A stretch of 23,561 nucleotides of DNA from Chloroflexota bacterium (lineage in GTDB: Bacteria > Chloroflexota > Anaerolineae > Anaerolineales > UBA4823), in NCBI GenBank assembly GCA_012798185.1, contig JAAZNS010000337.1, forward strand, positions 1 to 23,561. The letters are read 5' to 3'. Under the pieces are notes generated by a model. That model saw only the letters and a list, made by a program, of their open reading frames with translations. It did no database searches and was not told the origin of the DNA. Of the stretch, positions 15,525-23,315 are shown piece by piece; the first letter of the stretch is position 1, and each line of letters starts with the position of its first letter. Made by a program: the position numbers and the translations under genes.

Positions 15525-15640
15525 AAAAAGGCTTAGCGCGAGCCTAGAAAAAAGTTATGAAAGTGAATTACACAGGATCGGGCTTTACCGTTGCGCGACA
15601 GCGCCAGAATCTCACTGGACTTCACTGTGTACACCAATTT
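15525..15640 (-). ncRNA. Cobalamin riboswitch (Cob-II-like) upstream of nrdDG
   Basis: Read on minus, CACAGUGAAGUCCAGUGAGA, then UUCUGGCGCUGUCGCGCAAC, then GGUAAAGCCCGAUCCUGUG match the conserved cobalamin core. CACAG/CUGUG closes P3, CCAG/CUGG forms P4, and CGG-UAAAG-CCCG corresponds to P6 and its junction. A 3' hairpin AGGCU-CGCGCUA-AGCCU (15545-15529) presents CGCG, which can kiss the CGCG in the loop of P5, as expected for L5-L13 pairing. A U5 run follows that hairpin, and a strong terminator lies 13 bases further on. The element starts right after the deoxynucleoside kinase stop. Bound B12 would favour termination and turn nrdDG off; this is inferred from the genes and known cases. Confidence 0.8.
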
Positions 15641-16291
15641 TTAATTAGAATTTTCCGGAAATACCACTTCCTCTTTCCCAGAAAGGATTTCTTCGATACG
15701 CTCTACTACAATGCTTAAATGTTTCGGCTTGTGCACGAAATCCAGATCATCGGTTCGGATAGTAAGTACCGGGCACAAATCGAAAGAACTCAACCAATCA
15801 TCATAGAAGGAATCCAATAATTTCATATAATCTTCCGAGATGCCTGTTTCCATATTACGGGCGCGGCGTTTAATTCGCTCCATGAGCACTGCTACAGGTG
15901 CCTTGAGATAGATCAACAAATCTGGCGGAGGCAATTTTGATACCACCATATCGAAAACCCGCTTATAGGAAAGATAATCCCGCTCGCTGAGATTCCCCAT
16001 ATGATGCAATGCTCGGGAGAATATATAAGCATCCTCATAGATGCTCCGGTCGAGTATGGCAGATTGCGGCGAATTCGCCATATCCAGGTGAAGCTGCGCC
16101 CGGTGACCAAGGAAAAACACCTGCAACTGGAAAGCCCAGGCGCGCATATCCTTATAGAAATCCGCCAGGTAGGGGTTATCGGCGACCGACTCATAAGCTG
16201 TCAAATAACCCAGCCGTTCGCCAATGCGCTCGGTGAGGGAGGTTTTTCCAGCGCCGATGTTGCCGGCTACTAAAATCAATCGTTTGGTCAT
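15641..16291 (-). CDS. Deoxynucleoside kinase (dAdo/dGuo/dCyd kinase family)
   Basis: Phosphorylates deoxynucleosides, the first salvage step to dNTPs. The 216-residue protein has a P-loop GNIGAGKTSL (10-19), the family DRS motif in ILDRSIYEDAYIF, and an arginine-rich lid (ERIKRRARNME). Substrate preference cannot be fixed; dCyd, dAdo and dGuo are all possible. It starts 25 bases after the nrdJ stop with only a weak ribosome site. Its stop abuts the cobalamin riboswitch. Placement among three reductase-related genes gives a combined de novo and salvage dNTP supply module. Confidence 0.93.
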   Translation of the reverse strand: MTKRLILVAGNIGAGKTSLTERIGERLGYLTAYESVADNPYLADFYKDMRAWAFQLQVFFLGHRAQLHLDMANSPQSAILDRSIYEDAYIFSRALHHMGNLSERDYLSYKRVFDMVVSKLPPPDLLIYLKAPVAVLMERIKRRARNMETGISEDYMKLLDSFYDDWLSSFDLCPVLTIRTDDLDFVHKPKHLSIVVERIEEILSGKEEVVFPENSN

Positions 16292-16316
16292 ATCACTATC
16301 TTATTATTAACCTATC

Positions 16317-18902
16317 TCAGCACTCACTGAACCCGCAGGCATAGCACTTCCGGCATCCTTCTTCATTAACTACTGCTGCCTGACCACATTCCGGACACAA
16401 ATCACCAATGCGCTGAGGCCTCTCTTCAGGCATCTCTTCTAATATCGGCATCGTTAAAGCTTTCTCTTCTGCCGAATGATCCCCGTTGTTGCTTATTGAT
16501 CCAAGAGCCGGGAAGCGGATTTTTGCAGCTTCGCTCTCCAGGTAATCAGCGATTACCCGTGCCACGCCGTCTGGCAGCGAGCGCACCCGGTTGGGACCAA
16601 ATCCCAGTGAACGCCCTCCGCCAATACCAGAAAGCTGGCGGAATACTTCGCGCAGGCGTTCACGAGGTGCTACCGGCGAAACCAGGCGTAGAATATAAGA
16701 AATCAAACGCCCAATGGCTTCGGATACAGCAGCCGTATCCGAGCCGGCTTTAGCCGTGTTGATAAAAATCTCGAAAGGCTGATCATCTCCGTTTTGATTG
16801 ATTGTCACAAAGGCTTTACCCAGCGGCGTATCGATGTTGTAAGTATAGCCGTGTAAATAACGTGGACGGGGTTTTTTCTTATCAGGCCAAAGCACCATCT
16901 GATCCATAGAATCAGCGACGTTTTTTTGCTTAGCGGTGGCATTTGTCTCCAATACGACTTTATTGCGCGAGCCTGTCACATAAACGGTGATACCTTTACA
17001 GCCCAATTCCCAAGCCAGGCGGTAGGCGGTAGCAACATCTTCCTCGGTAGCATGTGGCGGAAAATTGATGGTTTTGCTCAAGCTGTTATCCACAAACGCC
17101 TGAAGCGCACCCTGCATGCGTACATGTTCTTCAGCACTGATATCGCTGGAAACGACAAAGGTGTGTTTAATCGCTTCGGGTAGCTCAGTTATACCCTGGC
17201 ATGAGCCGTGTTCCATTATGTAAGCAAGGATTGAAGCACGCGCTTCACCCTCAATACCAGCTTCCTGTAATGCCTTATCGAAAAGCGGGCTGGCATAAGT
17301 TAATTGTAGATCTTCGCCATGATCATTGACATGGCGCACATATGCCAGGGCAAAGACCGGTTCACAGCCATAACCTTCGCAACCCGCAACCGTAGCGATC
17401 GTACCAGTTGGGGCAATCGTAGTTTGCGCTGCATTACGAATGCCGTATTGTTTTATTCCCTTAATGATTAAGTCCCAATCCAGGGTGGGACGTTTCCAAT
17501 CCCTGGTAAAGGGGGAGATAGGTTTGGGTGGTTGCCAAGTTAGATTGCGTGGATCATAAATGCTGCCGCGGATAGCCGGGAAAGGTCCCCGGGTTTTTGC
17601 AAGTTCGATGCTGGTTTGCATGGCATGGAAACGGATAAATTCCATGACTTGGGCAGCAAATTCTTCTCCCTCTTTAGAGCCATAACGAATACCAGCATGA
17701 TACATCAGGTCTCCCAAACCCATAATCCCCAATCCTATGCGTCGGTTTCGAATGGCGGCTTCTCTTAATTGCGGCACGGCTGGAACATAGGCATTGGCTT
17801 CGATTACATCTTCTAAAAACCTTGTCGATAGGGTCGTACTTTCCCGCAGCAATTCCCAATTCACATTTCCATGGGGGGCAAAATGTTGCGCCAGATTGAT
17901 TGAACCCAAGCAGCAGTTTTCATAAGGACCCAGCCATTGTTCACCGCAAGGATTTGTCGCTTCTAATTGATAGAGATGAGGAACAGGATTATCACGGTTA
18001 GCAGCATCGATGAATAATAAGCCTGGTTCCCCGTTGTGATGGGCTTGCTTTACAATTTTATCGAATAATTCACGCGCTTGTACAGTTTTATATACCTTTA
18101 TGGGAATACCCGCTTTTTCAGCCTGCTCCAGTGTTCCATGAAATCCATGGTAATCCGACGATGTAACATCAGGAAAACGTAAATCCCAAATATCATCTCT
18201 CTGAACAGCTTCCATGAATTTATCAGTTACACCTACTGAAATATTAAAATTGGTGATGGCGTTTTCGTCGGTTTTGCAGGTAACAAATTCTTCAATATCC
18301 GGATGATCAACGCGCAGCACTGCCATGTTGGCACCGCGCCGGGTACCGCCCTGGGCGATTTCGCCAAATGCTCGGTCATAAACCCGTAAAAAACCAACCG
18401 GTCCGGTAGCTTCTCCTGCCGATGATTTGACCAGGGTCCCCTTAGGGCGCAGTTGTGAGAAAGAAAAGCCATTGCCGCCCCCCGTTTGTTGAATCAGGGC
18501 AGCATCGCGTAAGGTCTGGAAAATTCCAGCCGAATCTCTGCCCATATCATCAGTAATCGGAAGAACAAAACAGGCAGCCAATTGTCCTAAAGGAGTGCCC
18601 GCACCAGTAAATGTGGGAGAATTTGGAAAAAAGCGTTTCTTGGTTAATAATTCGTAATAAAGGCGAGCCATCTGAAGAGGGTCTTCTTCATACGCTTCTT
18701 CCACCCTGGCAATATGGTAAGCAACCCGCCAGAACATTTCTTCAACGGTTTCAACCGGTTCGCCATCTTTTCCACGGCGAACATAGCGCCGGATCAAAAC
18801 CTGCCTAGCGTTCTCCGATAATTCCACTGCTGCCAAATCACCCGGCAAAGGAGGGGTCGGTAATAGATCTTTGATTGTTTTTGTGATTGTTTCCTGGTTC
18901 AT
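16317..18902 (-). CDS. nrdJ: Adenosylcobalamin-dependent (class II) ribonucleotide reductase
   Basis: Uses adenosylcobalamin to make the thiyl radical for ribonucleotide reduction and works with or without oxygen. The start ATG 18902 follows GAGGAG at six bases; the in-frame GTG and ATG codons at 18929 and 18926 lack this, so the protein is 861 residues. Cys111 (AACFVLP) and a cysteine of the Cys330-Cys331 pair form the redox pair, and Asn317-Cys319-Glu321 (NPCGE) is the catalytic triad. The C-terminal part holds a TSCPD-like region and a zinc-type tail with CPEC and CYAC, the likely site of rereduction. No N-terminal ATP-cone is visible. It lies 76 bases after nrdR, its probable regulator. 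Confidence 0.97.
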   Translation of the reverse strand: MNQETITKTIKDLLPTPPLPGDLAAVELSENARQVLIRRYVRRGKDGEPVETVEEMFWRVAYHIARVEEAYEEDPLQMARLYYELLTKKRFFPNSPTFTGAGTPLGQLAACFVLPITDDMGRDSAGIFQTLRDAALIQQTGGGNGFSFSQLRPKGTLVKSSAGEATGPVGFLRVYDRAFGEIAQGGTRRGANMAVLRVDHPDIEEFVTCKTDENAITNFNISVGVTDKFMEAVQRDDIWDLRFPDVTSSDYHGFHGTLEQAEKAGIPIKVYKTVQARELFDKIVKQAHHNGEPGLLFIDAANRDNPVPHLYQLEATNPCGEQWLGPYENCCLGSINLAQHFAPHGNVNWELLRESTTLSTRFLEDVIEANAYVPAVPQLREAAIRNRRIGLGIMGLGDLMYHAGIRYGSKEGEEFAAQVMEFIRFHAMQTSIELAKTRGPFPAIRGSIYDPRNLTWQPPKPISPFTRDWKRPTLDWDLIIKGIKQYGIRNAAQTTIAPTGTIATVAGCEGYGCEPVFALAYVRHVNDHGEDLQLTYASPLFDKALQEAGIEGEARASILAYIMEHGSCQGITELPEAIKHTFVVSSDISAEEHVRMQGALQAFVDNSLSKTINFPPHATEEDVATAYRLAWELGCKGITVYVTGSRNKVVLETNATAKQKNVADSMDQMVLWPDKKKPRPRYLHGYTYNIDTPLGKAFVTINQNGDDQPFEIFINTAKAGSDTAAVSEAIGRLISYILRLVSPVAPRERLREVFRQLSGIGGGRSLGFGPNRVRSLPDGVARVIADYLESEAAKIRFPALGSISNNGDHSAEEKALTMPILEEMPEERPQRIGDLCPECGQAAVVNEEGCRKCYACGFSEC

Positions 18903-18978
18903 TGAGCGCTCCTCTACCCAATTCATCACTTACCACGGGGTTACCATCAAAAGGTCTTGCTATTGATTATTGATATAT

Positions 18979-19428
18979 TTATCCTTCTAAGAGACGATCA
19001 ATTTCCTCACGAATTGCTTGTAAATCATCCAATCCAAGATATACAATAGCAAACCGGATATAGGCAATTAAATCCAATTCTTTCAAACCAGCAATGACCA
19101 TATCACCAACGACGCGCGATGAAACTTCTGCCTTGCCCATGCTCTGCAAAGCCGATTCGATTTCTCCTACCAATCTATCAACTTCAGTAGCAGGAACAGG
19201 GCGCTTTGCACAGGCAATCCAAATCCCATGCATTAATTTTTCACGATCGAATTCTTCGCGGGTGCCGTCTTGTTTAATAATCAAAGGCGCAGCGAGTACC
19301 GGCCGTTCATATGTGCTGAACCTCTGCCCGCAGTGTTCACATTCCCTGCGACGGCGAACACCCCCTTTCACATCATGGGACGTATCGATCACCCTGGAAT
19401 CAAAATGTTTGCAATAAGGACAACGCAT
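18979..19428 (-). CDS. nrdR: Transcriptional repressor NrdR
   Basis: A 149-residue repressor of ribonucleotide reductase genes that senses ATP/dATP. Cys3, Cys6, Cys30 and Cys33 form the N-terminal zinc ribbon (MRCPYC...CEHC), followed by an arginine-rich DNA-binding part (GGVRRRREC) and an ATP-cone from about 48 to 138. Length and order are standard. It is upstream of nrdJ on the same strand, so it should feed back on dNTP supply. I could not find a convincing NrdR-box pair near nrdR, nrdJ or nrdD by eye. No ribosome site is obvious before ATG 19428; a small perfect hairpin lies 15 bases upstream. Confidence 0.96.
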   Translation of the reverse strand: MRCPYCKHFDSRVIDTSHDVKGGVRRRRECEHCGQRFSTYERPVLAAPLIIKQDGTREEFDREKLMHGIWIACAKRPVPATEVDRLVGEIESALQSMGKAEVSSRVVGDMVIAGLKELDLIAYIRFAIVYLGLDDLQAIREEIDRLLEG

Positions 19429-19443
19429 AATAGAACATATGTA

Positions 19444-19458
19444 GCCACCATAGGTGGC
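19444..19458. promoter_or_regulatory. Small perfect inverted repeat before nrdR
   Basis: GCCACC-ATA-GGTGGC, six pairs with a three-base loop, ending 15 bases before the nrdR start codon. It could be an operator or an mRNA hairpin affecting initiation. On minus a TATATT sequence lies just upstream of it. Confidence 0.35.
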
Positions 19459-19579
19459 GGTAATATATTAAGAATTGCACAAATGTGGGAGGAAGTACGT
19501 TCAAATTCTAGCATAAGTATCTCAGGATTGCAAGCCTTTATGGAATATCTTAAGATTAAAAATTCTTGATAGTTTCCTT

Positions 19580-19632
19580 AAAAAAGGAATGTGCGGCGCC
19601 ACCCTGACACTTTTATATTCACGCCGCACATT
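19580..19632 (-). terminator. Terminator downstream of ftsZ and the structured intergenic RNA
   Basis: AATGTGCGGCG (19632-19622) pairs perfectly with CGCCGCACATT (19598-19588) across a 23-base loop, followed after CC by TTTTTT. It is oriented to stop minus-strand transcripts before nrdR, so nrdR should have its own promoter. Confidence 0.75.
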
Positions 19633-19815
19633 CATTGTCCTTTTCTCTCCATGCGAAGGCAGTCTACGGAAAGGAAGAAGGACAGAAGAGTATAGGGTGC
19701 CGGCAGGGAGGAGGAGGCCTGCGGTTACCCATATACCCTGTATTTTGGTTTGTTGATGGCTGCCCAAGAGCGGCAACCCAACGATAAAGACTACCTCTCA
19801 TTGTGCACCTGTAAT
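19580..19815 (-). ncRNA. Structured intergenic RNA candidate between ftsZ and nrdR
   Basis: About 235 bases without a plausible protein fold into successive strong hairpins on minus. Hairpin A (19782-19752): GTTG-GGTTGCC paired with GGCAGCC-AT-CAAC. Hairpin B (19736-19690): GTATATGGGT with ACCCTATAC and inner GCAGG/CCTGC around a CCTCCTCCTC loop. Hairpin C (19684-19636): TGTCCTT with AAGGACA. A terminator hairpin with six Ts follows. It does not match 6S, tmRNA, RNase P or SRP RNA by motifs I know. It may be a small RNA or a long ftsZ 3' untranslated region; the 5' end is a guess. Confidence 0.45.
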
Positions 19816-19850
19816 TCTTTTAGATGATTTTTTATATAACCTAACCTGTC

Positions 19851-20978
19851 TTATCGATTTCTATTGCGTAAAAATGTCGGAATATCCAAATCTTCAGTAT
19901 TGAATGCTCTGGGCTGGAAATCCTTAACTACTGGTTGATTTACATTAATGTTGATTGCTGTTGGGCGCTCTTTGTGCTCCTGAGAAACCGATTCGACCAC
20001 CCGGCGCGGCATATTCGTCCTTTCGAATCCGGTGGCAATAACGGTGATACGCACCTCATCTTTCATATTGGGATCGATGACCGCGCCAAATATTAAGTTA
20101 ACATCTGGATGAGCAGTTTCCTTGATGATCGCAGCTGCCTGATTGACATCGAAGAGAGTTAATTCTGGACCGCCTGTCACATTGAATAATATGCCGCGGG
20201 CGCCGTCGATGGTAATATCCAGCAATTCACTGGAAACAGCTGCTTCAGCTGCCATCCGGGCGCCATCTTCACCTTTACCCATACCAACCGCCATCAGCGC
20301 AGCGCCTCCCTCTGACATGATAGTGCGCACATCGGCAAAATCCAGATTGATCAATCCTGGTACGGTGATCAATTCGGAAATTCCCTGAACACCCTGGCGA
20401 AGAACATCATCCGCTTTGCGGAATGCTTGCTGCAAGTTGGCGCGTTTATCCACAATTTGCAAAAGCCTGTCATTGGGAATTACAATCAAGGTATCAGCCT
20501 GCTCTTTCAATTTCGATATACCAGCTTCGGCAGTTTGAATGCGGCGATTTCCCTCAAAGGTAAAGGGGCGGGTGACCACACCAATCGTTAATGCGCCAAT
20601 TTCCCTGGCAATTTGAGCAACGACCGAAGCAGCTCCCGTGCCGGTTCCGCCACCCATACCTGCAGTGATGAATACCATATCAGCACCTTTGAAAACTGCA
20701 TAGAGCTCTTCCTGCGATTCCTCCGCTGCTTTCCTTCCAATTTCAGGATCGCCGCCTGAGCCTAATCCACGGGTTAATTTCTCTCCAATTCGCACGCGGG
20801 TGCTGGCTTTCGATAACAACAAGGCTTGTGCATCGGTGTTAATTGCCAGGAATTCAACACCTTGTAAACCCTCGTCGATCATACGATCGACTGCATTACA
20901 CCCGCCACCTCCTACTCCAACTACCTTGATTCGTGCAAAAGATTCGATCTGATTGGATTGATTAATTGATGTACTCAT
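19851..20978 (-). CDS. ftsZ: Cell division protein FtsZ
   Basis: The tubulin-like GTPase that forms the division ring. The 375-residue protein has GVGGGGCNAV near 21-30, the tubulin signature GGGTGTG at 109-115, and the synergy-loop region NLDFADVR. The flexible linker is short, and the tail DLDIPTFLRNRNR is the conserved C-terminal peptide that binds FtsA and other partners. AGGAGG stands eight bases before ATG 20978. ftsA is 87 bases upstream and ftsQ beyond it, the usual division-cluster order. Confidence 0.98.
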   Translation of the reverse strand: MSTSINQSNQIESFARIKVVGVGGGGCNAVDRMIDEGLQGVEFLAINTDAQALLLSKASTRVRIGEKLTRGLGSGGDPEIGRKAAEESQEELYAVFKGADMVFITAGMGGGTGTGAASVVAQIAREIGALTIGVVTRPFTFEGNRRIQTAEAGISKLKEQADTLIVIPNDRLLQIVDKRANLQQAFRKADDVLRQGVQGISELITVPGLINLDFADVRTIMSEGGAALMAVGMGKGEDGARMAAEAAVSSELLDITIDGARGILFNVTGGPELTLFDVNQAAAIIKETAHPDVNLIFGAVIDPNMKDEVRITVIATGFERTNMPRRVVESVSQEHKERPTAININVNQPVVKDFQPRAFNTEDLDIPTFLRNRNR

Positions 20979-21065
20979 GAAAACATCCTCCTCAAAAATT
21001 TCGATATGTCTGATGAAGCGTCAGAAAGACCTTTCACAAAAAAAATTAATAAATATAAATTTTTC

Positions 21066-22310
21066 TCAAGGCAGCATTCGCCTGAGTAAATTTTTAATAC
21101 TTTCCCAATTGATTGTTGCGGGACCCTGTACAGATGTTCCAGCATGACGTCTTCCGCCTTGGGGAGCAAATTCACTCATGAGAATTGCCCATTTTAATAA
21201 TCCAACGCTGGTGGAAAATGCCGGTGAAAATAGTTTATCCGTCATGCCAATCAATTGTTCCGGTTGAGCAATACGAACTGGTACTCCAAGCACCTGGCTT
21301 GCCAGAGTGCGAATACTGGGCAGTGCACTCGAGCCGCCCGTTAAAACCACACCGGCAGGTAATAGTCCATCATAACCAGAGCGTTTAATCTCTTGTAATA
21401 CCATACTGATGATTTCTTCTACCCTGGCTTCGATAATCATCGCTAATTCTTGTCGGCTTACTTGGATAGATTGTTCTTCTCCAAATGGTTTAACCTTAAA
21501 ATATTCCTGGGAATCGATTTCCGATTGGACGGCATGCCCATGTTGGATTTTAATTTCCTCAGCCTGCGACATAGGTAACCTTAAACCATGCGCGATATCT
21601 GAGGTTATATGGTTGCCTCCAACAGCCAATATCGAGGTGTGCCATACATCGCCATCGATATAGATCGCCATATCCGTAGTGCCGCCGCCGATATCGCATA
21701 CCACCACACCCATTTGGCGTTCGGTTTCACTCAAAACAACCTCAGCCGAAGCCAGGGGATTAAGCACAAATTGAGAAATTTCCACACCCGAAGCCCCAAC
21801 ACATTGGCGTAAATTTTCCACCGAGGCAGCCGAGGCTGTGATGATATGAGTTTCGACTTCCAGCCGGTATCCATGCATCCCAACCGGCATGCGGATTCCT
21901 TCCTGCCCATCGACATTGAAACCACGCTGGATAACATGGATTATTTCTCGGTTGTGAGGAATTGCCACTGCGCGGGCTGCTTCAACTGCTCGAGCAACAT
22001 CATCCTGATCGATCACCCTTCCGGTCACACCAACCACACCGCGGCTGTTGACAGAAGATACTTGCGAACCCGCCAAACTCACTAATGCCGAAGTGATTTC
22101 CAAACCAGAGGTGTGTTCCGCTTTCTCGATCGACCTCGCGACAGCCTGAGAGGCAGCTGCCAGATCGACCACCACGCCCTTGCGTATTCCTGCTGATGGC
22201 TCGATCCCAACACCGATAATTCGAATTTGTCCTGGGTTTTCTTCTCTACCAACCAGGGTACATATTTTTGTCGTTCCGACATCTATTCCCACAACGATTG
22301 GTTGTTCCAT
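21066..22310 (-). CDS. ftsA: Cell division protein FtsA
   Basis: An actin-like ATPase that anchors FtsZ to the membrane. At 414 residues it has the phosphate-1 motif GIDVGTTKIC near 8-17, the 1C-domain region after it, phosphate-2 CDIGGGTTDMAIY, and the adenosine motif VLTGGSSALPSI. The C-terminal amphipathic helix (INWESIKNLLRRML) is the membrane-targeting element. The start is ambiguous: GTG 22313 lies seven bases and ATG 22310 ten bases after a GGAG. Only a few bases separate it from the ftsQ stop, so the two are translationally coupled. Confidence 0.96.
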   Translation of the reverse strand: MEQPIVVGIDVGTTKICTLVGREENPGQIRIIGVGIEPSAGIRKGVVVDLAAASQAVARSIEKAEHTSGLEITSALVSLAGSQVSSVNSRGVVGVTGRVIDQDDVARAVEAARAVAIPHNREIIHVIQRGFNVDGQEGIRMPVGMHGYRLEVETHIITASAASVENLRQCVGASGVEISQFVLNPLASAEVVLSETERQMGVVVCDIGGGTTDMAIYIDGDVWHTSILAVGGNHITSDIAHGLRLPMSQAEEIKIQHGHAVQSEIDSQEYFKVKPFGEEQSIQVSRQELAMIIEARVEEIISMVLQEIKRSGYDGLLPAGVVLTGGSSALPSIRTLASQVLGVPVRIAQPEQLIGMTDKLFSPAFSTSVGLLKWAILMSEFAPQGGRRHAGTSVQGPATINWESIKNLLRRMLP

Positions 22311-22314
22311 CACA

Positions 22315-23307
22315 TCATTGCTCCAAACGATAATACGGGGCGTGCACGTATTCCACGCTGATTAAAGCAGGTGTTATTTTTTCCTTTTTTAGTTTTTTAA
22401 TGAGTGTTTTATAGACATTCAACTTCATGTCAATATCACGTGCATCACCAAAATATACTGCCCAGCCTTGGCTTTCGCGCCAACCTAAACCATGTTGGGA
22501 ATCGTAGATTAACGGAGCACCCTCCGGCACTTGGGCACTCATCGAGAGGATTGCTGAGACCATTTCTATTGAAAGAAATTGCATCGATGTTTCTTTCACT
22601 TCCGCAACAGGGATCGCAGGTGGAGCGCTCGAGGCTTCTACAACAATTGCTGGACCGCTTTCTTCTAACGCCCTCTCGGGAAAAGCGAATCCGTTGGCAT
22701 CCACTAATATTGTTCGCCCCTCTTGGTGCCATTTCAATAAAGGCAGCCGTTCCACGACATTCACTTGAACAGTATTTGGTAATCCGAGTTTCACATCGAC
22801 TTGGGAAAATTCCGGAAAGGCGTTGGATATTTTTTGTTCCATCGCATTTGCATCCAACGTAAAAATCGGCTGATTGGCTATATTGAGTACAGTGTTTATA
22901 TCTCTTGAACTCAAACGGGATAATCCTGTTACCTTTGCATCGACAACCTGAAACATTGGCAGAGTCCAAAGATAATAAAGTAGTACCGATAATGAAGCGA
23001 CTAATAACCCCGAAACCAAACGCCAGCCAAATTGAATTTGAGGTAAAGCCGGTAAACGCATTTCAGCGCCCGGAACATTCAATGCCAGATCATAATGGCG
23101 GCGCACTTTTTTCTGCCGGAATATCGGTGAGGTTAATCCTGCAACATCACCACGCACCATAACCGGCACTGGATTGGCAGATCGCGGTTGTGTTCGATGT
23201 TTTACTCCTCTGCTAACCTTCCGCGGAGTATTTATCGGGCGAGGTTTTCTTTGCGCTTGGCGGGTTTTATTGATGGTTTTAAGAAATCGATCGGTTATGC
23301 TCAACAT
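22315..23307 (-). CDS. ftsQ: Cell division protein FtsQ/DivIB
   Basis: A bitopic protein of the division machinery linking the Z-ring to septal wall synthesis. The 330-residue protein has a long basic cytoplasmic tail (1-95), a membrane helix at about 96-115, a POTRA domain at about 118-187 (FQVVDAKVTGLSRLSSRDI), then the FtsQ/DivIB beta domain (VVERLPLLKW, ILVDANGFAFP). The frame opens at a TTG at 23319, but GAGG sits six bases before ATG 23307, which I take as the start. It begins eight bases after the ddl stop. Confidence 0.93.
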   Translation of the reverse strand: MLSITDRFLKTINKTRQAQRKPRPINTPRKVSRGVKHRTQPRSANPVPVMVRGDVAGLTSPIFRQKKVRRHYDLALNVPGAEMRLPALPQIQFGWRLVSGLLVASLSVLLYYLWTLPMFQVVDAKVTGLSRLSSRDINTVLNIANQPIFTLDANAMEQKISNAFPEFSQVDVKLGLPNTVQVNVVERLPLLKWHQEGRTILVDANGFAFPERALEESGPAIVVEASSAPPAIPVAEVKETSMQFLSIEMVSAILSMSAQVPEGAPLIYDSQHGLGWRESQGWAVYFGDARDIDMKLNVYKTLIKKLKKEKITPALISVEYVHAPYYRLEQ

Positions 23308-23315
23308 AATCAACC

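Noticed and set aside
18903..18978. NrdR-box pair in the nrdR-nrdJ gap and before nrdD
   Set aside because: A/T-rich stretches such as AAATATATCAATAATC resemble half a box, but no two correctly spaced palindromic boxes could be supported by eye.
19588..19614. T-box-like motif AGGGTGGCGCCGCA on the minus strand
   Set aside because: It lies in the loop and 3' arm of the terminator rather than in an antiterminator ahead of it. No stem I specifier features are seen, and nrdR is not an amino-acid or tRNA-synthetase gene.
19429..19850. 6S RNA, tmRNA, RNase P RNA or SRP RNA in the ftsZ-nrdR gap
   Set aside because: The long central bubble of 6S, the tRNA-like ends of tmRNA, the RNase P core sequences and the SRP GGAA tetraloop domain were all looked for and not found.
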